A program made the position numbers and the translations under genes. Under the pieces are notes generated by a model. The model saw only the letters and a program-made list of their open reading frames with translations, ran no database searches and had not been told where the DNA came from. A stretch of DNA of 64,000 bases from Tellurirhabdus bombi (GTDB taxonomy: Bacteria; Bacteroidota; Bacteroidia; Cytophagales; Spirosomataceae), in NCBI RefSeq assembly GCF_021484805.1, contig NZ_CP090557.1, positions 670,501 through 734,500 of the forward strand, read 5' to 3'. Positions 35,685 to 45,419 of this stretch are shown piece by piece. Each line of letters begins with the position of its first letter. The first letter of the stretch is position 1.

Positions 35685-35717
35685 CAAAAGTAGAAAGCTT
35701 CTTGCTTTTAATCCAAA
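35685..35717 (-). promoter_or_regulatory. fabD promoter
   Basis: Minus strand: TTTG at 35717-35714, 21 bases, TACTTTTG at 35692-35685 (exact TAnnTTTG). Transcription would begin near 35678, leaving a leader of about nine bases before the ATG. Confidence 0.75.
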
Positions 35718-35774
35718 AAACGCGCTCTTAGATCGGCCTGGCCCCCAACAACGGGAGGCGCCCCCAAAAAAGTG

Positions 35775-36024
35775 CTAGCGATTACGCGCGACAAAATCAT
35801 AGAGCTGGTCAGGTAGAAAAAATAAAACGGGCCAGGTAGTGCCTAATTTCCGGGCAATTTCCAGAACCGCATCCGACTTAAGGAACGCTTGTCCACGCTA
35901 AATCAGAATCGCACTATCAATTTGCAGGTTTGTCAGATCGAAAATAGCTTTTATGATCTCAACTAATGATGAACTTGGCCGCTCCGTTGCACGAATGGCA
36001 AACGCCATCGAAAAGTATTACTAC
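35775..36024 (-). pseudogene. Decayed DCC-family (DUF393) thiol-disulfide oxidoreductase-like gene
   Basis: Read on the minus strand from 36024, one frame gives VVILFDGVCHSCNGAAKFIIS then a stop (35961-35959); DGVCxxCNGA is the diagnostic DCC motif. After a frameshift near 35942 another frame continues FDLTNLQIDSAILI, a stop (35900-35898), then RGQAFLKSDAVLEIARKLG and LYDFVARNR and a final stop (35777-35775), matching the family's C-terminal SDA...IARrLG...ARNRY pattern. Two internal stops, one frameshift and shortened spacing between blocks show it is broken. It points toward fabD, and no start codon is left. Confidence 0.78.
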
Positions 36025-36182
36025 CTGGCCTCACACAGGCAGTTTATCTTAAAAAAATCCTATTATTATTCGCTTCCAAAAGGAACGAAGCGCTTGTTCC
36101 AGTGGTTACTTAATTAGCTATTAAGAAGTAATTATTTGTTAACTGTACCCGTTCCAAATAAGCACAAAATCTTACACATATA
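36025..36182. other. Intergenic region between the DCC remnant and sdhC
   Basis: Together with the remnant this makes a 605-base gap between fabD and sdhC. Apart from the sdhC promoter and a GGAAC/GTTCC-armed imperfect palindrome near 36081-36100, nothing is recognised. Confidence 0.45.
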
Positions 36183-36213
36183 TTGCTTACGAATGCTTTG
36201 TGCTGTAGTTTTG
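36183..36213 (+). promoter_or_regulatory. sdhCAB promoter
   Basis: TTG at 36183-36185, 20 bases, TAGTTTTG at 36206-36213 (exact TAnnTTTG). The start would be near 36220, giving a leader of about 55 bases. Confidence 0.7.
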
Positions 36214-36274
36214 GCGGCTATGAATTGTTACTTTTAATCGTGTCTTAATTAATAAATTTTTCTGAGTTTACCAT

Positions 36275-37009
36275 ATGTCTTGGGTAATACAAACACTTAC
36301 CAGCACCCTTGGCCGTAAAGTAGTTATGGCATTGACGGGACTGTTTCTGTGTAGCTTCCTAGTAGTTCACGTTATTGGGAACTTGCAACTCTTTAAAGCA
36401 GATCAAGGACAAGCGTTTAATGAGTACAGTTACTTCATGACGCACAATCCGCTGATCAAGACGGTTTCGTACCTTTTGTACGCCTCGATCCTGCTTCATG
36501 CTTTAATGGGCTTACTGTTAACGCGTTACAACCAGGCTTCACGTCCTGTCAAGTATGCCTACCAGCGTCCGGAAGCGAACAGTCCCTGGACATCACGCAA
36601 CATGGGGATTCTAGGAACGATCCTGTTTATTTTCATTGTCATCCACATGCGCACTTTCTGGTACACCATGCACTTTGGACCTGTTGCGTTGGCTGGCGAG
36701 CAGATTGCTCCTGGTACCATTCCAAATGTGACCTATGATGGTGAGCCGATTAAGGACCTGTATGCGGTTGTCGTGTTTGCGTTCTCGGAATGGTGGTACG
36801 TGGCTTTGTATGTGTTGTCGATGGCAGCTTTGTCATTTCACCTCATCCACGGCTTCAAAAGTGGTTTCCAGTCACTGGGTATTCGCCACAAAAAATACAC
36901 GCCGCTCATTGAATGGATTGGAACTGCTGTGTTCGCCATTGTGATTCCTGCGTTATTTGCGGCTATGCCGGTTTATATATTTCTGAAAGTACAGGGTTAT
37001 ATCGGGTAA
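36275..37009 (+). CDS. sdhC: Succinate dehydrogenase cytochrome b subunit
   Basis: 244 residues, the Bacteroidota/epsilon-type single membrane anchor with five transmembrane helices (VVMALTGLFLCSFLVVHV, TVSYLLYASILLHALMGLLL, MGILGTILFIFIVIHMRTFW, WYVALYVLSMAALSFHLIHGF, LIEWIGTAVFAIVIPALFA). Conserved-looking His residues in helices 1-4 (VVHVIG, LLHALMG, VIHMRTF, FHLIHGF) fit di-heme b ligation. It anchors SdhAB and reduces quinone. First gene of sdhCAB, 21 bases before sdhA. Confidence 0.94.
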   Translation: MSWVIQTLTSTLGRKVVMALTGLFLCSFLVVHVIGNLQLFKADQGQAFNEYSYFMTHNPLIKTVSYLLYASILLHALMGLLLTRYNQASRPVKYAYQRPEANSPWTSRNMGILGTILFIFIVIHMRTFWYTMHFGPVALAGEQIAPGTIPNVTYDGEPIKDLYAVVVFAFSEWWYVALYVLSMAALSFHLIHGFKSGFQSLGIRHKKYTPLIEWIGTAVFAIVIPALFAAMPVYIFLKVQGYIG

Positions 37010-37030
37010 GATCCTTAACCGTCACTGTCT

Positions 37031-39001
37031 ATGATTTCTACAACAAGCGGACCAGAAACCAGCATTAAACTGGATTCAAAAACTCCGGAAGGCCCACTCG
37101 CTGAGAAATGGGCTCGTCATAAATTCAACGTAAAACTGGTTAATCCAGCGAATAAGCGTAAATACGAAGTAATTGTGGTAGGAACGGGCCTTGCCGGTGC
37201 CGCCGCCGCTGCCTCATTGGCTGAGCTTGGTTATTCCGTGAAGGCGTTTTGCTTTCAGGATAGTCCACGTCGGGCGCACTCGATTGCCGCCCAGGGGGGA
37301 ATCAACGCAGCCAAAAACTATCAAAACGACGGAGACAGTGTTTTCCGTTTGTTTTACGATACCATCAAAGGAGGTGACTACCGCGCTCGTGAAGCCAACG
37401 TTCACCGGCTGGCCGAAGTAAGCGTGAGCATCATCGACCAGTGCGTAGCGCAAGGAGTTCCTTTCGCCCGTGAATACGGCGGATTGTTATCTAACCGCTC
37501 ATTTGGAGGTTCGCAGGTTTCCCGGACGTTCTACGCCCGTGGCCAGACTGGACAGCAGTTACTGCTGGGGGCTTATTCCGCCCTAAGCCGTCAGGTAGCA
37601 AACGGCAAGGTAAAGCTTTATCCACGTACCGAGATGCTTGATCTGGTGGTCGAAGGTGGCAAGGCACGGGGTATTATCACCCGTAACCTGGTTACTGGAA
37701 AAATCGAATCCCATTCAGCACATGCCGTTCTGTTGTGTTCAGGAGGTTATGGTAACGTCTTCTACCTGTCCACCAATGCCATGAACTCCAATGCTACGGC
37801 AGCGTGGCGGGCTTACAAAAAAGGAGCCTTGTTTGGCAACCCTTGTTTTACGCAGATTCACCCAACGTGTATTCCCGTAAAAGGCGATTACCAGTCCAAG
37901 CTGACGCTGATGTCTGAATCCCTGCGGAATGATGGTCGGGTATGGGTTCCTAAAACGAAAGAAATGGCCGAGCAAGTCCGGAAGGGCCAGCTTAAAGCCA
38001 ACGATATCAAAGAAGAAGATCGGGATTACTTCCTGGAGCGTCGTTACCCATCATTTGGTAACCTGGTTCCGCGCGACGTAGCATCCCGCAACGCAAAATA
38101 CGTCTGCGATGAAGGTCGTGGGGTAGCCTCAACGGGGCTGGCCGTTTACCTTGATTTCGCAGAAGCCATTAAACGCGATGGTAAAAAAGTCATTGAAGCG
38201 AAGTACGGTAACCTGTTCGAGATGTATGAAAAAATCACGGACGATAACCCATACGAAACGCCGATGATGATTTACCCGGCGGTTCACTACACGATGGGTG
38301 GCCTTTGGGTTGATTATAACCTGATGACAACCATTCCAGGTCTGTATGCACTGGGTGAAGCCAACTTCTCCGATCACGGTGCTAACCGCTTAGGGGCATC
38401 GGCATTGATGCAGGGTCTGGCGGATGGTTATTTCGTTATTCCTTATACCATTGGGGATTATCTGGCAACTATTGGTCCGGCGGACAAAATTCCGGCGGAC
38501 AGCCCAGCCTTCAAGGAGGCAGAAAAGGCAGTAACTGATCAGATCAAGCAACTGCTTGCCATCAAAGGAACGCGTCCGGTTGATGATTTTCACCGCCAGT
38601 TAGGCCACATCATGTGGGAATATTGCGGTATGTCCCGGAATGCAGAAGGTCTGAAAAAGGCTAAGAAATTGATTCAGGATCTGAAAGCTGAATTCTGGAA
38701 GAATGTACGCGTTCTGGGCGATCATGAAGACATGAATCAATCATTGGAGCAAGCCTGTCGAGTAGCCGACTTCATCGAACTGGGCGAACTGATGGTGGAC
38801 GATGCTCTGAACCGGAACGAATCCTGTGGTGGTCACTTCCGCGAAGAGTTCTCAACGGAAGAAGGCGAAGCCAAACGGGATGACGCCAATTATACCTACG
38901 TAGCGGCTTGGGAATACAAAGGTCCTAACCAGCAAGCGGCCCTGCATAAAGAAAACCTGGAGTTTGAAAATGTGAAGCTGACCCAGCGGAGTTATAAATA
39001 A
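37031..39001 (+). CDS. sdhA: Succinate dehydrogenase flavoprotein subunit
   Basis: 656 residues. Oxidises succinate to fumarate at the cytoplasmic face of the inner membrane. Rossmann FAD motif [15 protein letters not shown] near residues 50-65; H83 in [14 protein letters not shown] is the usual covalent FAD attachment site; substrate-site motifs include HPTCIPV and GRGVASTG, and [25 protein letters not shown] is the C-terminal FAD signature. The C-terminal helical domain (RNAEGLKKA...CGGHFREEF) is complete. This long form pairs with the single-anchor SdhC. Confidence 0.97.
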   Translation: MISTTSGPETSIKLDSKTPEGPLAEKWARHKFNVKLVNPANKRKYEVIVVGTGLAGAAAAASLAELGYSVKAFCFQDSPRRAHSIAAQGGINAAKNYQNDGDSVFRLFYDTIKGGDYRAREANVHRLAEVSVSIIDQCVAQGVPFAREYGGLLSNRSFGGSQVSRTFYARGQTGQQLLLGAYSALSRQVANGKVKLYPRTEMLDLVVEGGKARGIITRNLVTGKIESHSAHAVLLCSGGYGNVFYLSTNAMNSNATAAWRAYKKGALFGNPCFTQIHPTCIPVKGDYQSKLTLMSESLRNDGRVWVPKTKEMAEQVRKGQLKANDIKEEDRDYFLERRYPSFGNLVPRDVASRNAKYVCDEGRGVASTGLAVYLDFAEAIKRDGKKVIEAKYGNLFEMYEKITDDNPYETPMMIYPAVHYTMGGLWVDYNLMTTIPGLYALGEANFSDHGANRLGASALMQGLADGYFVIPYTIGDYLATIGPADKIPADSPAFKEAEKAVTDQIKQLLAIKGTRPVDDFHRQLGHIMWEYCGMSRNAEGLKKAKKLIQDLKAEFWKNVRVLGDHEDMNQSLEQACRVADFIELGELMVDDALNRNESCGGHFREEFSTEEGEAKRDDANYTYVAAWEYKGPNQQAALHKENLEFENVKLTQRSYK

Positions 39002-39092
39002 GTTTCGAGTTTAGGCGTTTCGGACTATAAATCACAGCTGTCTGGTTTAGAACTGAAGCAAGAAACTAGAAACTCCAAACTTGACCAACGCA

Positions 39093-39845
39093 ATGAATAT
39101 TACACTCAAAGTCTGGAGACAAAAAAATACAGATTCATCAGGTAAACTGGTGGAATATAAATTAGCCGACATCTCGCCAGAAATGTCGTTCCTGGAAATG
39201 TTCGACGTGTTGAACGCCGATCTGATCAAAAAAGGAGATGAACCGATTGCTTTCGACCATGACTGTCGTGAAGGTATTTGTGGAACCTGCTCCATGTATA
39301 TCAATGGACGGGCGCACGGTCCTCAAACCGGATCAACGACCTGCCAGCTTCACATGCGGAGCTTCAGCGATGGCGACACCATTATAGTTGAACCGTGGCG
39401 GGCACGGGCTTTCCCGGTAATCAAAGACTTGATGGTGGATCGCTCAGCTTTCGACCGCATCATGCAAGCCGGTGGATATGTATCCGTGAATACCGGTTCG
39501 GCACGTGATGCCAACGAAACCCTCATTCCACGCGAGATTGCTGACGAAGCGATGGATGCAGCGCAGTGCATCGGTTGCGGAGCTTGTGTAGCAGCTTGTA
39601 AGAATGCCTCAGCGATGTTGTACACCGCAGCTAAGGTTTCGCACCTGGCAATTTTACCACAAGGTGAGGCTGAAGCTACAATGCGTGCTGAACGGATGGT
39701 GGCCCAGATGGATGCCGAAGGTTTTGGCGCCTGCTCATTCACAGGTGCTTGCTCGGTTGAATGTCCGAAGTCGATTTCACTGGATCACATTGCCCGCTTA
39801 AATCGTGAATATTTGGGAGCGAAATTAACTTCCAACAACGTATAG
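39093..39845 (+). CDS. sdhB: Succinate dehydrogenase iron-sulfur subunit
   Basis: 250 residues from ATG 39093 ([12 protein letters not shown]); an in-frame TTG 12 bases upstream would add only MTNA and is not needed. Three cluster motifs are visible: [2Fe-2S] [19 protein letters not shown] with the later Cys in TTCQLH; [4Fe-4S] [13 protein letters not shown]; [3Fe-4S] [15 protein letters not shown]. It wires electrons from SdhA flavin to SdhC heme and quinone. Ninety bases separate it from sdhA, and a terminator follows. Confidence 0.96.
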   Translation: MNITLKVWRQKNTDSSGKLVEYKLADISPEMSFLEMFDVLNADLIKKGDEPIAFDHDCREGICGTCSMYINGRAHGPQTGSTTCQLHMRSFSDGDTIIVEPWRARAFPVIKDLMVDRSAFDRIMQAGGYVSVNTGSARDANETLIPREIADEAMDAAQCIGCGACVAACKNASAMLYTAAKVSHLAILPQGEAEATMRAERMVAQMDAEGFGACSFTGACSVECPKSISLDHIARLNREYLGAKLTSNNV

Positions 39846-39867
39846 AAGGCTTTTTTAGGCCTGAGTT

Positions 39868-39902
39868 AACGAAAAAAGCGCCTATTTGGCGCTTTTTTCG
39901 TT
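39868..39902 (+). terminator. Terminator of sdhCAB
   Basis: Perfect 15-bp stem, 39868-39882 with 39888-39902 (arm AACGAAAAAAGCGCC), 5-base loop, U-rich right arm. Confidence 0.9.
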
Positions 39903-40297
39903 TTCACGTGTCTTAAGCTCAATTGCTAATCGTGCAAGCGTAGTAAACCAGGGCACTTGTATGGTGGCTTATTTCCGGGAGGGCCAATTCCCGAAAGATC
40001 CTCAATAGCTTATTTGGCTATCATCCTTTTTAGAACCATACATAACCAATAGCGCTACCTGATTTTTCATTCGCTAGTTTCAAGTTCTTATTTCAAGGAC
40101 ACGCATCCATTCCAGAAGTAACGTTTAAGACCCTTACTTTTGCAGGTCAACAGCTACGCATTCGATAAATGCTGCCTGATACATGCTCCCGCCAAGAAAA
40201 GCCGCTACTTATTTTCAACTCTATTAGCTGGTCAAGATAAAAAAAGGGATATTTGGAAATTTACTAGCTTTAGATACAACCTGTTGTGACGACCAGT
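39903..40297. other. Gap of about 395 bases between sdhB and coaX
   Basis: No gene recognised on either strand. TACTTTTG at 40135-40142 is an exact -7 match but sits about 155 bases before the coaX ATG and lacks a -33 TTG; TAGCTTTA at 40265-40272 is a 7/8 match much nearer the gene. Either could drive coaX. Confidence 0.4.
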
Positions 40298-41083
40298 ATG
40301 CTTCTTGCGCTCGATGCCGGCAACTCTGATACTGTATTTGGCATCCATGATGGACAACGCTGGATTCACATTTGGCGCACTCGTTCCCTTGTTAATGAGG
40401 GGCCTGCTCATTACGAAAGCATCCTACGCCTTTGGTTACTTGAAGCGGGAATTTCCCCTACTACAATTCAAAGCACAGTACTTAGCAGCGTTGTGCCAGA
40501 CCTGACGCCCACGCTTCGTGCCATGTTGGCTGGCCTTTTCAGCCAGGATCCAATTGTGGTTAGCCCAGCCATCTACCCGTTGCTTCCACTGGAAATTTTA
40601 CGGCCGTACGAAATTGGTGCCGACTTGGTAGCCAATGCACTGGCGGCTCACTTAACCTATCAACAAAATTGCGTAGTCGTTGATTTTGGCACAGCTCTTA
40701 CCTTTACAACGGTTTCGGCAACGGGCCGTATGCTGGGCGTAGCCATTGCGCCCGGTTTGAAAACAGCTGTAAGGTCGCTCTTCTCCAATACCGCTCAGCT
40801 CCCGGAGGTTCCGCTGGAAATGCCAGAGTCGGCTTTGGGAACGAACACTACGCACGCCATTCAGGCCGGTATTATGCTTGGCTACGAAGGACTGGTTCGC
40901 TCTCTTCTCGCTCGTATACGGGCTGAATTAGACGGAAATTGCCTGGCCATTGCCACCGGCGGACTAGTAGCTACCATCCCCACCCTGCACGTTGAATTTA
41001 CGGAGGTCAGGCAAATGCTCACCCTCGATGGGATTCGAGCCATCAGTCAGTATGTAAGTGCTGGAGCGCATCAATCCCGGTAA
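40298..41083 (+). CDS. coaX: Type III pantothenate kinase
   Basis: 261 residues from ATG 40298 (MLLALDAGNSDTVFG); an in-frame GTG 12 bases upstream is possible. Phosphorylates pantothenate with ATP as the first step of CoA synthesis. The ASKHA-fold phosphate motif DAGNSDTVFG, the pantothenate/catalytic segment EIGADLVANALAA, the second phosphate motif VVDFGTALTF and the PGLKTAVRSLFSNTAQLPEV segment are all in family order. No signal or extra domains. Confidence 0.93.
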   Translation: MLLALDAGNSDTVFGIHDGQRWIHIWRTRSLVNEGPAHYESILRLWLLEAGISPTTIQSTVLSSVVPDLTPTLRAMLAGLFSQDPIVVSPAIYPLLPLEILRPYEIGADLVANALAAHLTYQQNCVVVDFGTALTFTTVSATGRMLGVAIAPGLKTAVRSLFSNTAQLPEVPLEMPESALGTNTTHAIQAGIMLGYEGLVRSLLARIRAELDGNCLAIATGGLVATIPTLHVEFTEVRQMLTLDGIRAISQYVSAGAHQSR

Positions 41084-41114
41084 GAAGTTTTCCCTGATTT
41101 CTTAATCACAAAGC

Positions 41115-41315
41115 TCACGAAACCTGCTCGGTCGAATCCGATTCCGACGGAGCAGATTTCTCTGCTTTACCCTGCTTCTTTCTCTTCAAGGCTTCGTGCA
41201 GTATAAATTCAATCTGTCCATTCACGCTTCGAAACTCTTCCTGGGCCCAGCGTTCCAGCTCTTTTAGCGTTTCGGGGTTGATCCGTAAGACAAAAGCTTT
41301 CTTTTCAGCAGCCAT
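41115..41315 (-). CDS. Small Arc-type ribbon-helix-helix protein
   Basis: 66 residues from ATG 41315; a GTG at 41339 would extend it into the upstream hairpin. The core AFVLRINPETLKELERWAQEEFRSVNGQIEFILHEALKRKK has the strand-helix-helix pattern of Arc/MetJ DNA-binding proteins (beta strand FVLRIN, helices ETLKELERWAQEEF and VNGQIEFILHEALK). It is followed by a Lys/Ser/Glu tail. It lies 71 bases downstream of the SPFH gene on the same strand with a hairpin between. Pairing of an SPFH protein with a small RHH protein is something I recall from other bacteria; its role is not known to me. Confidence 0.75.
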   Translation of the reverse strand: MAAEKKAFVLRINPETLKELERWAQEEFRSVNGQIEFILHEALKRKKQGKAEKSAPSESDSTEQVS

Positions 41316-41329
41316 TTGTAAATGAATAA

Positions 41330-41367
41330 TGAACAGCACAGTCAGGCCAGGCTGTCTGTGCTGTTCA
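41330..41367. repeat. Hairpin between the SPFH and RHH genes
   Basis: Arms 41330-41341 (TGAACAGCACAG) and 41356-41367, 12 bp perfect, 14-base loop. It has no U-run. Because it lies between two co-oriented genes it may set their relative expression, or be an operator for the RHH protein. Confidence 0.6.
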
Positions 41368-41386
41368 CCGTTAATGGTTCAGTACG

Positions 41387-42238
41387 TTAATTGTATAAGG
41401 TTCCGGTATTGACTACTGGACTAACGCTTTTTTCGCCGCATAACACAACGAGCAAGTTGCTTACCATCGCTGCTTTTCGCTCCTCATCCAAATGTACGAC
41501 ATCTTTTTCGGCCAGTCGCGCCAACGCCATTTCGACCATGCCAACGGCACCGTCTACAATTTGTTTCCGTGCCGCGACTACCGCCGTTGCCTGCTGGCGT
41601 TGTAGCATCGCCCCGGCAATTTCCTGCGCATAGGCCAAGTGGCTGATTCGTGCCTCGATGACTTCAACCCCCGACCGCTCCAGACGCTCGTTCAATTCCT
41701 GCTCCAGCAAAATATTAATCTGGCCCGTACTATCGCGCAACGTAACCTCTTCATGATCGCTTTCTATATTATCGTAAGAACACGTACTGGCCAGATGACG
41801 CACCGCCGCTTCGGATTGAATTTTGACAAACAATTGGTAGTCATCTACTTCAAAAAAAGCTTTGGCGGTATCCATAACCCGCCAGACTACGACGGCTCCA
41901 ATTTCAATTGGGTTGCCCATTTTATCATTTACTTTCAGCGTCTGCCCGTTCAGGTTCCGGGCACGCAGGCTGATTTTACGTTTCGCGTACAGCGGGTTTA
42001 CCCAGCGCAAGCCCGTCTGCCTCATTGTCCCTACGTAATCTCCGAAAAAGGTTGTTACAATGCCTTCATTCGGATTGACGACGGCCAAACCAGCAAAAAG
42101 AACCAAAGTAATCAGCATCGAAATAACGCCTAGCCCGACAGCTCCCCGCACAAAGAACAAAATAGAGCCAATCAATAAAAGAAAGGCAATCATTAAAAGG
42201 ACATAGCCTGAAGTAGAGGTTAATTCTTTTTCTTCCAT
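41387..42238 (-). CDS. SPFH/Band 7/prohibitin-domain membrane protein
   Basis: 283 residues. Two N-terminal hydrophobic helices ([20 protein letters not shown] and [21 protein letters not shown]) are followed by the SPFH domain ([62 protein letters not shown]) and the C-terminal coiled coil ([46 protein letters not shown]). SPFH proteins form oligomeric rings at membrane microdomains and often scaffold proteases. The adjacent RHH gene suggests a two-gene unit. Confidence 0.9.
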   Translation of the reverse strand: MEEKELTSTSGYVLLMIAFLLLIGSILFFVRGAVGLGVISMLITLVLFAGLAVVNPNEGIVTTFFGDYVGTMRQTGLRWVNPLYAKRKISLRARNLNGQTLKVNDKMGNPIEIGAVVVWRVMDTAKAFFEVDDYQLFVKIQSEAAVRHLASTCSYDNIESDHEEVTLRDSTGQINILLEQELNERLERSGVEVIEARISHLAYAQEIAGAMLQRQQATAVVAARKQIVDGAVGMVEMALARLAEKDVVHLDEERKAAMVSNLLVVLCGEKSVSPVVNTGTLYN

Positions 42239-42424
42239 GGTTTAGTTTGATATTGTTTTGATATCACAATAATAACAATTAATAAACAGACCCGACTACT
42301 ATTTTAGGATGAATGGCACAGAAATAAGGCAAATCAGAGATTTTGGCGGATAAACTACGCGGCTCAGATAAGTCTATCTGCTAAATCGGCATCCAGAAGC
42401 GTCTACGTTCCAGTCTGAATACCC

Positions 42425-42432
42425 TATATTTG
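42425..42432 (+). promoter_or_regulatory. lysS -7 element
   Basis: TATATTTG matches TAnnTTTG exactly; the start would be near 42439, 14 bases before the lysS ATG. No TTG is present at the -33 distance. Confidence 0.6.
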
Positions 42433-42452
42433 TAAATCTTTTACGAATCAAG

Positions 42453-44165
42453 ATGATACTGAGCGAACAGGAGATTAACCGGCGCAACAAGCGCGAGGAA
42501 CTAATGCGACTGGGAATCGATCCATACCCAGCTGAACTTTTTGAAGTCAACGTTACGGCGGCTGACATTCATCAGAATTACGAGCAAGATAAAGACAACT
42601 ATAAAAGCATTTCCATTGCCGGGCGGCTCATGAGCTTCCGGATTATGGGCAGTGCCTCCTTTGCCGAATTACAGGATGCCACGGGCCGGATTCAGCTTTA
42701 CTTCCGCCGCGACGATCTTTGCCCCGACGAAGACAAAACCCTGTACAATACGGTTTTCAAAAAGCTACTTGATATTGGCGACATCATCGGCGCGACCGGC
42801 TACGTCTTTACGACCCAAACCGGCGAAATTTCAATCCACGTTACCAGCTTTAAGCTGCTCACGAAATCGCTGCGCCCGCTGCCTGTGGTGAAAGAAGCAG
42901 AAGGAAAAGTATACGATGCTTTTTCTGATCCAGAGCAACGCTACCGCCAACGCTACGTTGACCTGATTGTCAATCCGCAGGTACGTGAAACCTTCGTTAA
43001 ACGCACCAAACTGGTTAATTCAATCCGGTATTTTCTCAGCGACCGTGGTTATCTGGAGGTTGAAACCCCCATTTTGCAGCCTATTCACGGCGGGGCAACG
43101 GCACGGCCGTTTGTTACGCACCACAATACGCTGGACATGCAGCTTTACCTTCGGATCGCTAATGAGCTATATCTGAAGCGGTTAATTGTTGGTGGCTACG
43201 ATGGCGTTTTTGAATTTGCCAAAGATTTCCGGAACGAAGGCATGAGCCGCTTCCACAATCCTGAATTTACGCAGGTTGAGCTTTACGTTGCTTACAAAGA
43301 CTACAACTGGATGATGGACCTCATCGAGGAAATGGTCGAAAAGATTGCCCTTGATTTACACGGAAAAACAGAAGTGCCGGTTGGTGAAAACATCATTAAT
43401 TTCCAGCGGCCCTGGAAGCGACTAACCATGTTCGAGGCCATTCAGGAATATACCGGCGTTGACGTATCGGCGATGGGTGAAGACGAGCTGCGGGCAGTTG
43501 CCGAAGGACGGGGCATCAAAACGGATAGCACAATGGGTAAATCAAAGCTCATTGACGAATTGTTCGGTGAAGCTGTAGAACACCAGCTCATCCAGCCAAC
43601 GTTTATTACGGACTATCCGGTTGAAATGTCACCATTGACTAAGAAACACCGCAGCAAACCCGGTCTGGTGGAACGCTTCGAGGCCATTTGTAACGGAAAA
43701 GAAATTGCGAATGCTTATTCGGAGTTGAACGATCCACTCGACCAACGCGCCCGTTTTGAAGAACAATTGGAGCTGGCCAACCGGGGCGACGAAGAGGCAA
43801 TGGCTATGGATGAAGATTTTCTGCGGGCTCTGGAATACGGTATGCCACCAACTGCCGGCGTAGGTTTGGGTATCGACCGACTAAGCATGATTATGACCAA
43901 TTCGGCATCCATCCAGGACGTCCTGTTCTTCCCGCAAATGCGCCCGGAGAAAAAAGCAGAGGTATCGGCGGACGCAGATTACGAAGCGAAAGGCATTCCA
44001 GCGGGTTGGATTCCGGCCCTGCAAAAAATGGGCTTCATGCACGTCGATCAGCTCTCGGAAGCCAATCCTAACAAAGTCTTTAATGATTTAGGGGGCATGC
44101 GGAAAAAGCTCAAACTTGATGTTACGATGCCTACGCTAGATGATGTGAAGCGTTGGGTTGAATAA
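42453..44165 (+). CDS. lysS: Lysyl-tRNA synthetase, class II
   Basis: 570 residues. Charges tRNA-Lys. N-terminal OB-fold anticodon-binding domain ([21 protein letters not shown], residues about 50-160), then the class II core: motif 1 region [22 protein letters not shown], motif 2 [26 protein letters not shown] and motif 3 [13 protein letters not shown]. After the core there is an extra C-terminal stretch of about 65 residues ([18 protein letters not shown] ... DDVKRWVE), longer than in E. coli LysS; Bacteroidota enzymes commonly have such a tail, which may help bind tRNA. Confidence 0.96.
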   Translation: MILSEQEINRRNKREELMRLGIDPYPAELFEVNVTAADIHQNYEQDKDNYKSISIAGRLMSFRIMGSASFAELQDATGRIQLYFRRDDLCPDEDKTLYNTVFKKLLDIGDIIGATGYVFTTQTGEISIHVTSFKLLTKSLRPLPVVKEAEGKVYDAFSDPEQRYRQRYVDLIVNPQVRETFVKRTKLVNSIRYFLSDRGYLEVETPILQPIHGGATARPFVTHHNTLDMQLYLRIANELYLKRLIVGGYDGVFEFAKDFRNEGMSRFHNPEFTQVELYVAYKDYNWMMDLIEEMVEKIALDLHGKTEVPVGENIINFQRPWKRLTMFEAIQEYTGVDVSAMGEDELRAVAEGRGIKTDSTMGKSKLIDELFGEAVEHQLIQPTFITDYPVEMSPLTKKHRSKPGLVERFEAICNGKEIANAYSELNDPLDQRARFEEQLELANRGDEEAMAMDEDFLRALEYGMPPTAGVGLGIDRLSMIMTNSASIQDVLFFPQMRPEKKAEVSADADYEAKGIPAGWIPALQKMGFMHVDQLSEANPNKVFNDLGGMRKKLKLDVTMPTLDDVKRWVE

Positions 44166-44179
44166 CTATTGTATAACGA

Positions 44180-44217
44180 AAACAAAAGCCTGGTTTTGAA
44201 GCCAGGCTTTTGTTTTT
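44180..44217. terminator. Bidirectional terminator, lysS / DUF4136 gene
   Basis: Perfect 15-bp stem, 44180-44194 with 44203-44217 (arm AAAACAAAAGCCTGG), 8-base loop, A/T runs on both flanks. Confidence 0.9.
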
Positions 44218-44224
44218 CACTGCT

Positions 44225-44797
44225 TTAGCTTTTTTCTTCTTCTCCGTATTTTTCCAGAATTTTACGAACATCTTTCGGTAACTGAGCGCTAATACGCGCT
44301 GGATCAGCAATCGCATTTTCGACGGAGCCGCGCCAAACGAGTTTACGGGTTTTGGCATCAACGATGTCTACCACTACGGTACCTTCGTTATACTGCTCTG
44401 TACGGGACTGTGGGCCTCCCCAGCCATACCAGCTCGGTCCCCAGCCACGCCAGCCCCACCGGCCCCAGCCGTAGAAAGGTCCGTAAAGTGGCGCAGGATC
44501 GGTCACAGTACGGGTTTTCTTTTCGACAAAAAAGTGGTAGCCAATAAGTACATCAGGGTCGGACTCATCTTGCTTTAATCCTTTCTCGTTCAAAACTGTA
44601 TTGACCGAATTCTCGACATTTTGCGTAGCTATGTCATTATAGTACAAAGGATTTTGACCCGCTTTAACGTCAGAGTCCATCCAGGCATACGTTTTGTACT
44701 TGTCAAAATTCACCCTCGAATTATAGTCAACGGTCACTGGTCGAGCACAACTACCCAGCACGAATAGGAGGCCGATTACAAACACTGCATTTTTCAT
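44225..44797 (-). CDS. DUF4136-type lipoprotein
   Basis: 190 residues. Signal with lipobox VLGSC, so it is lipidated in the envelope. The DUF4136 pattern is seen: an N-terminal VTVDYNSRVNFDKYKTYAWMD, a mid-region DPDVLIGYHFFVEKK, a Trp/Gly/Tyr-rich insert (residues about 108-130, GWGRWGWRGWGPSWYGWGG) and the C-terminal GTVVVDIVDAKTRKLVWRGS...KDVRKILEKY. Function unknown in the family. Single gene with its own terminator. Confidence 0.85.
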   Translation of the reverse strand: MKNAVFVIGLLFVLGSCARPVTVDYNSRVNFDKYKTYAWMDSDVKAGQNPLYYNDIATQNVENSVNTVLNEKGLKQDESDPDVLIGYHFFVEKKTRTVTDPAPLYGPFYGWGRWGWRGWGPSWYGWGGPQSRTEQYNEGTVVVDIVDAKTRKLVWRGSVENAIADPARISAQLPKDVRKILEKYGEEEKS

Positions 44798-44899
44798 AAC
44801 GTTGTCTTACTTGTTCGTCTTTAAAAACAAGTTGATAGTCTAAAAGTTTGCAAAGTCACCGCTTAGGTTCTTTCTTGGCGACTTTCGTATTTTTATGCT

Positions 44900-45364
44900 A
44901 TGATGAATTCAACTCCTGAAATAAAGACGCAATTGTATCAGCATTGCCTCGACTACGTTGACCAGCGGATAAGTACAGCGCAAACGGCAATGAAAGCAGC
45001 GCAGGCTGCCGCCAATGAAGAATCGAAAAGTAGTGCAGGGGATAAATACGAGACAACGCGGGCCATGATGCAAATAGAGCGGGATCAGTGCGCCCGCCAA
45101 CTTACGGAAGCCTTGAAACTGCGCCAGGAGCTGGCTGGCATCGATTTGGATAAAACGTTCCCTACTGTTCAGCCAGGAAGTCTGGTTCTAACCAATCGAG
45201 GTACTTTTTTTCTAGGAATTAGTATTGGTAAGATAAATATTAATCAGGATACTTTTCTGGTTGTTTCTGCGGCCTCTCCGATTGGAAGTCAACTACTTGG
45301 CCGACGCGTAGGCGATGAGATTTCGTTTAACAAAGTGGCTTATCGCATTCTTCAGATTGCCTGA
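44900..45364 (+). CDS. GreA/GreB-related protein (coiled coil plus FKBP-like C-terminal domain)
   Basis: 154 residues. Residues about 8-80 form a long coiled coil (STAQTAMKAAQAAANEES ... MQIERDQCARQLTEALKLRQEL) and the C-terminal half (LVLTNRGTFFLGISIGKI ... VVSAASPIGSQLLGRRVGDEISF) has the GreA/GreB/Rnk-like fold pattern SPiG..LlGkkvGDe. True GreA rescues backtracked RNA polymerase, but the acidic tip pair is not obvious here, so it may be a divergent polymerase-binding protein. Homologues in Bacteroidota are, as I recall, often mislabelled 3-oxoacyl-ACP synthase; nothing in this sequence supports that name. Met2 (44903) is an equal start. Confidence 0.72.
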   Translation: MMNSTPEIKTQLYQHCLDYVDQRISTAQTAMKAAQAAANEESKSSAGDKYETTRAMMQIERDQCARQLTEALKLRQELAGIDLDKTFPTVQPGSLVLTNRGTFFLGISIGKININQDTFLVVSAASPIGSQLLGRRVGDEISFNKVAYRILQIA

Positions 45365-45373
45365 ATAAGCAAG

Positions 45374-45400
45374 AAGCCTCGATCAACACGACCGAGGCTT
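45374..45400. terminator. Hairpin between the convergent GreA-like and cold-shock genes
   Basis: 8-bp stem 45374-45381 (AAGCCTCG) with 45393-45400, 11-base loop, ten bases after the GreA-like stop and about 20 bases from the cold-shock stop; can serve both. Confidence 0.65.
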
Positions 45401-45419
45401 TCTATGAATGACGAAGAAT

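Noticed and set aside
40135-40142. Firm promoter for coaX
   Set aside because: The -7 element is exact, but it is about 155 bases from the gene and lacks a -33 partner, so it is only noted in the gap entry.
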